In this document: in pieces, positions 44,473-50,127 of the stretch
How the letters are laid out: every line of letters starts with the position of its first letter
Numbering within the stretch: position 1 is the stretch's first letter
Assembly: GCA_949282555.1 (NCBI GenBank)
Contig: CASDPK010000003.1
Span: forward strand, 70,865-120,991
Source of the DNA: an uncultured Lentisphaeraceae bacterium
GTDB lineage: Bacteria; Verrucomicrobiota; Kiritimatiellia; RFP12; DVOR01
DNA length: 50,127 bases
Reading direction: 5' to 3'
The notes under the pieces: model-generated
Database searches by the model: none
Told to the model about the DNA's origin: nothing
The model's input: the letters and a program-made list of their open reading frames with translations, nothing else
Program-made: the position numbers and the translations under genes

Positions 44473-46482
44473 ATGATTACGTTTGTCAGCGGCGTGGATA
44501 CAGACGCCGGAAAGAGCATTGCCACCGGTTGGCTCGCACGGCGCCTCCTTTCTGAGGGGCGGCGGGTCGTGACGCAGAAGTTTGTGCAGACGGGGAACGT
44601 CGGCACTTCGGAGGATATCGCCCGCCATCGTGCGATCATGGGGTGTGGGCCGCTGCCGGAGGACGTGGAAGGATTGACGGCCCCGGAGATCTTTCCCTAT
44701 CCGTGCTCTCCGCATTTGGCGGCGCGGCTCGTGGGCCGGACGGTGGATGTGCAACGGATTGTCTCTGCGGCGAAGACGCTTTCGGAGCGGTATGATGAGG
44801 TTCTCGTGGAGGGGGCGGGCGGTTGGATGGCGCCGCTGACGGAGGATCTGCCGACGATTGATTTCGTGCGGGCTCAGGGGTGGCCGGTGATCTTCGTGAC
44901 GGGGGGCGTGCTGGGCTCGATCAGTCACACGTTGTTGGCGTTTGAGGCGATGAAATCCCGGGGGATGACGGTTTCGCGGATTCTCTATAACCGTTATCCG
45001 GGGCGTGCGGATGCGATCATTGACGAAGAGTCGTGCGCGTATCTTCGCCGGGTCGCCGCACGCCTCTTCCCCATGGCGCTTTGGGAAGAGGTGCCGATTT
45101 TGGAGGAACGTCTCCTAAAGGCGCAAGTGCCGATGACCCTCCCGACGCCCAAGGAATCTTCCTCGGATGCGGCGCCGCCTCCTGCGCGCCCCGTGCGAAA
45201 GACGTTCGCCGCGAATCTTCTGCTGGAGGGTTCAACGGTGCTGGTGGTCGGCGGCGGGCGTGTGGGCTTGCGGAAGACGCGCGCGTTGCTTGAGGCGGGA
45301 GCACATGTGCGGTTGGTTTGCCCGGAGGCGCTTCCGGAGTTTGACGCACTTCCGGTGGAGCGTCGGGCGCGGTGTTTTGTCCCGGATGATTTGAATGGAT
45401 GCCGTGCGGCGGTGGCATGCACCGATGATCGGCACGTCAACCGTGCGGTGCTGGAGGCGGCCCGCGCGGCCCGGGTGCCGTGTTGTTGCGCCGATGGCCA
45501 TTGGGCGGAGGGTGACTTCATTGTCCCGGCGACGTTGCGGACGGAGGATTTGTTGGTGGCGGTGTCCACGAACGGCCGCAGTTGCCGGACTGCCAAGGAA
45601 GTGAAGGATGCGCTTATCCGACGGCTGGCTCGGTGTTCGCCCGGACAGCTTTTCGTGCATGGCATCGACCGTGCGTTCCCGTTGCCGCCGCGTGAGGAAT
45701 TGGCGGAGCGACTGTCGTTCCTGAGCGGGCTCTACGGTTGGGCGTTCCTTACCACGTGCAACCGAACGGAGCTTTTGGCTTGGGCCTCTCCGGAGTTGAT
45801 CGCCAGCGGTCTGTTGCCGCATGCGTTGCATTTGCCGCAGGGGGCCTACACCTTTTCCGGGGAGGAGGCGATGCGGCACCTCACGATGGTGTTGGCGGGA
45901 ATGCGGGCCCGGATGGTGGGTGAGTTCCATATCGTGGGGCAGGTGCGCGATGCGATTGATGCGGCGCGTGCGGCCGGATGGGCCCATGGCCCGCTCCAAA
46001 CGGCCTACGCGGAGGCGTTGCGCCGTTCGCAGGCGGTTCGGGCCGCCGTCGCTCCGCTCATCCCGAACGTGGAGGTGGAGGAGCTCGCACTGGAGGGGGC
46101 ATCCGGACGCGTGGTGGTGGCGGGGACAGGGGCCTTGGGCCGTGCCGCCGTGGCCAAGGCGCATGCGTTGGGATTGCCGGTCACCGTCCTTTTCCATCGC
46201 CACCCGCTGGAGGGCGAGGATTGCCGCCCGCTGGGTGAATGGCGCGAGGCCGTTCGCGGCGCAGACCGTCTCATCGCGTGTCTGACGGTGTCGGAACCGT
46301 TCTTTGACGCGGAGGCTTTGGAGCTCCCCGCCTATGATTTGGGTGCGCCGCGCAACATCCGCGGGGACAAGGGTGTTCGGGATTTGGACGACCTTCGTGG
46401 TGATTACCTTCGCCGTACGGGTTGTTTGGAGACGCTCCATGCCGCCGCTGAACGTGCGTATCAGGAGGTGTGCCATGCGTAA
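44473..46482 (+). CDS. Three-domain fusion: dethiobiotin synthetase - precorrin-2 dehydrogenase - glutamyl-tRNA reductase
   Basis: A 669-residue cytoplasmic protein. Residues 1-215 are BioD: P-loop GVDTDAGKS (7-15), KFVQTG, VEGAGGWMAPL (112-122). About 225-240 is a Pro/Ser/Ala linker. Residues 245-388 are SirC/Met8p-like: VLVVGGGRVGLRKTRALLEAG (NAD site), then CTDDRHVNRAV and VSTNGRSC. Residues 390-669 are HemA: catalytic C429 in TTCNRTELL, MVGEFHIVGQVRDA, and a second Rossmann motif VVVAGTGALGRAA. HemA is short: only about 30-40 residues follow the NAD domain instead of the roughly 100-residue dimerisation domain. Reactions: biotin ring precursor, precorrin-2 to sirohydrochlorin, and glutamyl-tRNA to glutamate semialdehyde. 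The stop overlaps the next gene by 8 bases. Confidence 0.92.
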   Translation: MITFVSGVDTDAGKSIATGWLARRLLSEGRRVVTQKFVQTGNVGTSEDIARHRAIMGCGPLPEDVEGLTAPEIFPYPCSPHLAARLVGRTVDVQRIVSAAKTLSERYDEVLVEGAGGWMAPLTEDLPTIDFVRAQGWPVIFVTGGVLGSISHTLLAFEAMKSRGMTVSRILYNRYPGRADAIIDEESCAYLRRVAARLFPMALWEEVPILEERLLKAQVPMTLPTPKESSSDAAPPPARPVRKTFAANLLLEGSTVLVVGGGRVGLRKTRALLEAGAHVRLVCPEALPEFDALPVERRARCFVPDDLNGCRAAVACTDDRHVNRAVLEAARAARVPCCCADGHWAEGDFIVPATLRTEDLLVAVSTNGRSCRTAKEVKDALIRRLARCSPGQLFVHGIDRAFPLPPREELAERLSFLSGLYGWAFLTTCNRTELLAWASPELIASGLLPHALHLPQGAYTFSGEEAMRHLTMVLAGMRARMVGEFHIVGQVRDAIDAARAAGWAHGPLQTAYAEALRRSQAVRAAVAPLIPNVEVEELALEGASGRVVVAGTGALGRAAVAKAHALGLPVTVLFHRHPLEGEDCRPLGEWREAVRGADRLIACLTVSEPFFDAEALELPAYDLGAPRNIRGDKGVRDLDDLRGDYLRRTGCLETLHAAAERAYQEVCHA

Positions 46483-48493
46483 ACCCTTCCGTGTGGGGGC
46501 CAGAGGGTCTCGCCTTTCCCTGCTTCAGGCCGAAGGGGCCTTGGGGCATCTGCGGGAACGGACGGGATGTGCCTTTGAGTTGTGCGCTTTTTCCTCGCCC
46601 GGTGACCGCGATCAGTCAACGGATCTGCGCGTCAGCCCCGGGGATTTTTTCACGCGCGATCTCGATGAGGCATTGCTGCGGGGCGAAATCGATTGTGCCA
46701 TCCATTCTGCCAAAGACTTGCCTCCGGAGGGGCTCCGCGCGGGATTGGATTGGTTTTGGTTGCCATGGCGGGAAGATCCGCGGGATTGCCTTGTGGCTCG
46801 GATGGCGGAGCCTCAGCGGATCGGCGTGAGCAGTGGCCGACGTGATGCTTGGGTGGCGCGACGATTCCCGAAGGCGGATCGCGTGACCTTGCGCGGTGGC
46901 ATTCCCGAACGTTTGGCCAAGCTTGATGCGGGAGAATACGACGCCATCGTCGTGGCCGCCGCCGCGTTGCATCGGTTGGGCCTGCAGGAGCGGATCTCCG
47001 AGTATATCCCTTTGGCGGAACTTACGCCGCCGCCGGGACAGGGGGTGTTGGCCGTGACCTTTCGTCGGGAGGATGCGCGGTTGCGGGCGTTGCGCAATCT
47101 TTTCCTCAAAGCGGTCCGATTCGTCGGGGCGGGCGTGGGCGATGCGGAGCTGTGCACGTTGGCCGGTCTGCGGGAACTGCGTGGGGCGGACTGCGTGATC
47201 TACGATGCCCTAATGGATGCCGCGCTTTTGTCGGAGACCAAAGGGGAGGCGCTTTATGTGGGCAAACGGAGCGGCGCCCATGCGTTGCGCCAGGAAGAGA
47301 TCACGGCATTGATCGGTGAGCGGGTCCGCCGGGGGGAGCGTGTGGTGCGCCTGAAAGGCGGCGACCCGGGGATGTTCGGACGATTGACCGAGGAGACGGA
47401 CGCTTTGGCCGCCGATGGGATTCCCTTCCGTGTGTGGCCGGGCGTTTCGGCACTTTCCGCCGCAACCACCGGCACGGGAATGTTGCTTACGCGCCGAGGT
47501 GAAAGCCGTGGGTTCCGGGTGGAGACGCCCCGCAGTGTCGGCGCCGATCTCCCCGATGTCTACTTCATGGCGTTGGGAATGGCCACGACGTTGGCCGAGC
47601 GTTATTCGCCGGAGACGCCTTGTGCCGTCGTTTATGACGCCGGAGCCCCCACGCAGGAGATTGTCCGAGGCACGGTGGGGCAACTGCTTGCGCCTGGCCT
47701 TTCGGAGGCGGCGGGACGTCCGGGATTGATCGTCGTGGGAGAGGCGTCGCGGCATGGTTTCCCCGTCCTTGGGCCTTTGGCGGGTCGGCGGATCTGGATC
47801 ACCGGAAGCGCTTCCGTGGCGGATAAGGCTCGGGCGGCGGCGGTGGACTTCGGCGGTGTGCCGGTGGTGCGGCCATTGGTGCGCTTTGAGGCCACGGCCA
47901 CCGTGAAGATTCGGCCAAGCAAGGCCTATAACCTTTTGGTCGTTACCTCCCCCACGGCCGCGCGGTGTTTGCTGGCGCAAATGGTCAGCCCCATTCAATA
48001 TCTTCCCAAACGCTTTGCGGTGACCGGTCCTGGGACGGCCGAGGTCTTGCGTCCTTTGAATGTCGATACGCTGATCCCTGAGCGGGATTTTTCCGCAAAG
48101 GGGTTGCTGGCCGCGCTTCCGGAGGATCTCTCGGGGATGCGGATTTTGCGCGTTCGGAGCGAAGAGGCCGGGCCGGGACTTGCTGAGGCTTTGAAGGCGC
48201 GCGGCGCCCGGGTCAAGGATTTGCCGATTTATGGCACGCGCCCCGTGGAAGGCGTGGAGGTGCCGCAACACGAGGCCGTGTTCCTGGCCTCCTCTTCCGC
48301 GGCCGCGGCGTGGCTGGCCTCCGGGGCGCCGCGCTCGGTGGATGTGCTGGCCATGGGACAGCCCACGGCGCGTACGTTGCGCGCGGCGGGTGTGGAGCCA
48401 ACCTTGGTGGCTCCCGTGCAGACGGTCGGCGAGGTGTTGTTTGCCTACGCGCTCCGTCTCTCAACGCCCGGGATGGAGGCCCCCGCCCCATGA
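46475..48493 (+). CDS. Three-domain fusion: porphobilinogen deaminase (truncated) - uroporphyrinogen-III methyltransferase - uroporphyrinogen-III synthase
   Basis: A 672-residue protein. Residues 1-208 are Hem[23 protein letters not shown] (catalytic Asp81), [44 protein letters not shown]. Domain 3, with the Cys that carries the dipyrromethane cofactor (C242 in E. coli), is absent: the chain passes directly into CobA at about 214 ([15 protein letters not shown]). CobA continues with [13 protein letters not shown] and [20 protein letters not shown] to about 455. HemD follows ([31 protein letters not shown]) to the end. Together they make uroporphyrinogen III and precorrin-2. AGGAGGT precedes the ATG. 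The stop overlaps mnmE as ATGA. Confidence 0.9.
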   Translation: MRKPFRVGARGSRLSLLQAEGALGHLRERTGCAFELCAFSSPGDRDQSTDLRVSPGDFFTRDLDEALLRGEIDCAIHSAKDLPPEGLRAGLDWFWLPWREDPRDCLVARMAEPQRIGVSSGRRDAWVARRFPKADRVTLRGGIPERLAKLDAGEYDAIVVAAAALHRLGLQERISEYIPLAELTPPPGQGVLAVTFRREDARLRALRNLFLKAVRFVGAGVGDAELCTLAGLRELRGADCVIYDALMDAALLSETKGEALYVGKRSGAHALRQEEITALIGERVRRGERVVRLKGGDPGMFGRLTEETDALAADGIPFRVWPGVSALSAATTGTGMLLTRRGESRGFRVETPRSVGADLPDVYFMALGMATTLAERYSPETPCAVVYDAGAPTQEIVRGTVGQLLAPGLSEAAGRPGLIVVGEASRHGFPVLGPLAGRRIWITGSASVADKARAAAVDFGGVPVVRPLVRFEATATVKIRPSKAYNLLVVTSPTAARCLLAQMVSPIQYLPKRFAVTGPGTAEVLRPLNVDTLIPERDFSAKGLLAALPEDLSGMRILRVRSEEAGPGLAEALKARGARVKDLPIYGTRPVEGVEVPQHEAVFLASSSAAAAWLASGAPRSVDVLAMGQPTARTLRAAGVEPTLVAPVQTVGEVLFAYALRLSTPGMEAPAP

Positions 48494-49830
48494 TCGGCGA
48501 AGGGGATGTCATCGCCGCGTTGGCCACCGCGCCGGGATTGGGTGGGGTGGCCGTCATCCGGATGAGTGGGGAAGGGGTCTATGCGCTGGCGGATCGCTTG
48601 ACGGCGCTTCGGGTGCCGCCCAGCGCCCGTCCCGCAGGGACGTTTGTCTACACACGATTGCTGGATGCTGCGGGGGCTACGCTCGACGATGCGTTGATGC
48701 TTTTCTTCCGTGCCCCACACAGTTATACCGGCGAGGACACGGTCGAGCTCCATGTCCATGGTGGGCGTGTGGTGCCGGAGGCCGTTTTGGAGCGCCTTTG
48801 GCAACTGGGGGCGCGTCCGGCCAATCCCGGGGAGTTCACCCAGCGGGCCTTCCTGAATGGGCGGCTTGACCTCACGCAGGCGGAGGCTGTGGCCGATCTC
48901 ATCGCCGCCCGAACGCCTCGGGCCGAGCGCGCCGCACGGGCGAATCTTCAAGGCCGCCTAGGGGCGGCACTGGAGCCGCTGTATGAGGACACGCTCGCAC
49001 TGTCGGCCGAAGTGGAACATCTGCTGGATTTTGACGAGGGAGAACTTCCAGAGGACTTTTTTACGGACGCCCGCAATCGTCTGGAGGCGCTTTCCGCCCG
49101 CACGGCCGCCCTGTTGGCGACTTGGCATGAGGGGCGTTTGATTCGCGAGGGTGCCCTTGTGGTGCTGGCAGGGAAGCCCAATGCCGGGAAATCGACGTTG
49201 CTCAATCTCTTGTTGGGCTACGACCGCGCCATTGTCAGCGATGAGCCTGGCACGACGCGCGATGCATTGGAGGAAACCTTCCTGCTGGATGGTGTGCCGC
49301 TTCGACTGGTGGACACCGCCGGGTTACGCGAGGCCCCGGGAGCCATTGAGCGCGAGGGGGTCACGCGAGCTCGGGCATTGCTGGCGCAGGCGGATGCGGT
49401 GCTTTATCTCATCGCCGCAAATGATGAAGACACGCCCCCCGAAGGCGCTTGCGTGCTTCGCACGAAAGCGGATTTGCTTCCGAATGGGGCGGCGATCGCA
49501 AATGGCGATCCCATCCCCTCCATTTCCGCGACGACGGCCCCGGAGGCGGCGCGTGCGGTGGTCTGCGATGCCCTGCGAGCCGCCTTGCGTTTGGGAGCCG
49601 GCGAAACGGCCCATGCCACGCTCGCCAATGCCCGTCAATTCGCCGGACTCGCTGAGGCGGAAAAAGCCTTGCGGCAGGCCGAGACGGAATTCTCCAAGGG
49701 GGAGATCGGCTACGTGACGGCTGCTCAACGGTTACGTGCTGCCGCAGAGGCCCTCGCGGAGATTTTGGGGCGCACGTGGTCGGAGGATTTGCTGGACCGC
49801 ATCTTCTCCTCCTTCTGTGTCGGGAAATGA
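48490..49830 (+). CDS. mnmE: tRNA modification GTPase MnmE
   Basis: With MnmG, adds the (carboxymethyl)aminomethyl group to U34 of several tRNAs. The 446-residue protein starts [16 protein letters not shown], has the folate-binding N-terminal domain ([38 protein letters not shown]), the G domain with P-loop GKPNAGKST (228-236), switch block [16 protein letters not shown] and TKAD, and ends in the conserved C-terminal Cys motif CVGK. It overlaps the stop of the upstream fusion (ATGA), so it is part of that operon. Confidence 0.97.
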   Translation: MIGEGDVIAALATAPGLGGVAVIRMSGEGVYALADRLTALRVPPSARPAGTFVYTRLLDAAGATLDDALMLFFRAPHSYTGEDTVELHVHGGRVVPEAVLERLWQLGARPANPGEFTQRAFLNGRLDLTQAEAVADLIAARTPRAERAARANLQGRLGAALEPLYEDTLALSAEVEHLLDFDEGELPEDFFTDARNRLEALSARTAALLATWHEGRLIREGALVVLAGKPNAGKSTLLNLLLGYDRAIVSDEPGTTRDALEETFLLDGVPLRLVDTAGLREAPGAIEREGVTRARALLAQADAVLYLIAANDEDTPPEGACVLRTKADLLPNGAAIANGDPIPSISATTAPEAARAVVCDALRAALRLGAGETAHATLANARQFAGLAEAEKALRQAETEFSKGEIGYVTAAQRLRAAAEALAEILGRTWSEDLLDRIFSSFCVGK

Positions 49831-49835
49831 GACGA

Positions 49836-49865
49836 CGAAAAAGCCTCCACGCCAGCGTGGAGGCT
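49836..49865 (-). terminator. Terminator of tRNA-His
   Basis: Minus strand stem AGCCTCCAC / GTGGAGGCT with a 6-base loop, followed by TTTTTCGTC. On the plus strand it follows mnmE but has no T run. Confidence 0.8.
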
Positions 49866-49871
49866 CAGAAT

Positions 49872-49948
49872 TGGGGCGAAAGACGGGGCACGATCCCGCG
49901 ACAACCAGATCCACAATCTGGGGCTCTACCAACTGAGCTACTTTCGCC
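49872..49948 (-). tRNA. tRNA-His(GTG)
   Basis: Minus-strand cloverleaf with the histidine-specific eight-pair acceptor (GGCGAAAG / CTTTCGCC, with encoded G-1 at 49948 facing C73), anticodon stem CCAGA/TCTGG around loop TTGTGGA (anticodon GTG), and encoded CCA at 49872-49874. Confidence 0.97.
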
Positions 49949-49961
49949 AAAAACGCGTTGC

Positions 49962-49991
49962 ATTGTAGCAAATGCTTTACCTTGAAGGCAA
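49962..49991 (-). promoter_or_regulatory. Promoter of tRNA-His
   Basis: Minus strand: -35 TTGCCT, 18-base spacer, extended -10 TGC-TACAAT, 13 bases before the tRNA. Confidence 0.7.
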
Positions 49992-50127
49992 GGATTTTCT
50001 TTGGGAAGTTTTTTGGGGCGGTCTTGAACTGCCTTTTGCACAATATAACGCAACAGGCCGTCGGAGCCGTCAGAAAGGAAGGAAGGCGAAGCAGAGGGAG
50101 GGGGTTCCCCTCCCGCCCCCCGGGGGG
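49992..50127. other. Unassigned window end
   Basis: No gene is seen. The last 40 bases are extremely G/C-rich, with a hairpin GGGAGGGG/CCCCTCCC (50096-50114) and a C6G6 palindrome at the very end. The leader of a gene beyond the window is possible. Confidence 0.4.

Noticed and set aside
45232..46476. A 414-codon minus-strand frame antisense to the BioD-SirC-HemA gene
   Set aside because: The plus frame has three recognised enzyme domains. The minus frame shows none.
50081..50092. A 12-base word GGAAGGCGAAGC shared with 8478-8489
   Set aside because: One 12-base match within 50 kb is expected by chance many times over; no surrounding similarity.
1..50127. CRISPR arrays, prophage genes, insertion sequences, toxin-antitoxin pairs, rRNA, replication origin
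   Set aside because: No regularly spaced repeats, transposase, integrase, phage structural or rRNA-like sequence was seen on either strand.

Overview
The window is GC-rich bacterial DNA carrying house-keeping genes and a carbohydrate-degradation locus. Several traits point to an anaerobic, probably gut-associated member of the Planctomycetes-Verrucomicrobia-Chlamydiae group, most likely Kiritimatiellota or Lentisphaerota. These are Tat-type lipoprotein sulfatases of the CTPTR (cysteine) class next to GH29/GH2/GH43-like enzymes, a protein joining a hydrazine-synthase-alpha-like propeller to a sulfatase-modifying-like domain, a lone pseudopilin, a very large beta-strand-repeat surface protein, and biotin synthesis through BioC/BioG. 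The taxonomic placement is inference; no rRNA or other phylogenetic marker was compared.

Layout. 1-2714: end of a repeat-rich (TPR-like) protein, fmt, and a membrane-tethered degenerate polysaccharide deacetylase. 2783-3014: tRNA-Val and tRNA-Gly on the minus strand with their own promoter and terminator. 3170-4359: a lone pseudopilin, then an apparently non-coding transcription unit of about 90 nt. 4470-8428: purL. 8675-8968: tRNA-Gly and tRNA-Lys. 8984-24006 (minus strand): a polysaccharide-utilisation cluster that reads HZS/SUMF1-like protein, sulfatase, GH43-like, GH29 fucosidase, GH2 and sulfatase fragments, GH144, fucosidase relic, GH2, frameshifted sulfatase. The fragments show a tandem duplication of a fucosidase-GH2-sulfatase unit that has decayed differently in each copy. 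24243-26469: alkaline phosphatase and a GH16 glucanase, divergent. 26492-33999 (minus strand): an HU-like protein, TolC-like factor, adaptor and RND pump, then an orphan eboE with its own promoter. 34182-35776: gpmI. 35879-39688 (minus strand): a tightly overlapping bioG-bioC-lytic transglycosylase-mtaB operon. 39787-44375: a 1478-residue surface protein whose putative promoter contains a run of ten G. 44445-49830: two multidomain fusions, BioD-SirC-HemA and HemC-CobA-HemD, followed by mnmE. 49836-49991: tRNA-His on the minus strand.

The most unusual system is the pair of fusion proteins at 44473-48493. Together they carry glutamyl-tRNA reductase, porphobilinogen deaminase, uroporphyrinogen-III synthase, uroporphyrinogen methyltransferase and precorrin-2 dehydrogenase, that is, most of the route from glutamyl-tRNA to sirohydrochlorin, with a dethiobiotin synthetase at the front. 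The HemC part stops before the domain that normally carries the dipyrromethane-binding cysteine, and the HemA part lacks most of the usual C-terminal dimerisation domain. HemL and HemB are not in the window.

Promoters are readable. Ten of the fifteen listed have an extended -10 of the form TGnTAnnnT, and the others mostly have a recognisable -35 with a 17-18 base spacer. Seven gene pairs overlap by exactly ATGA, so translational coupling is common.
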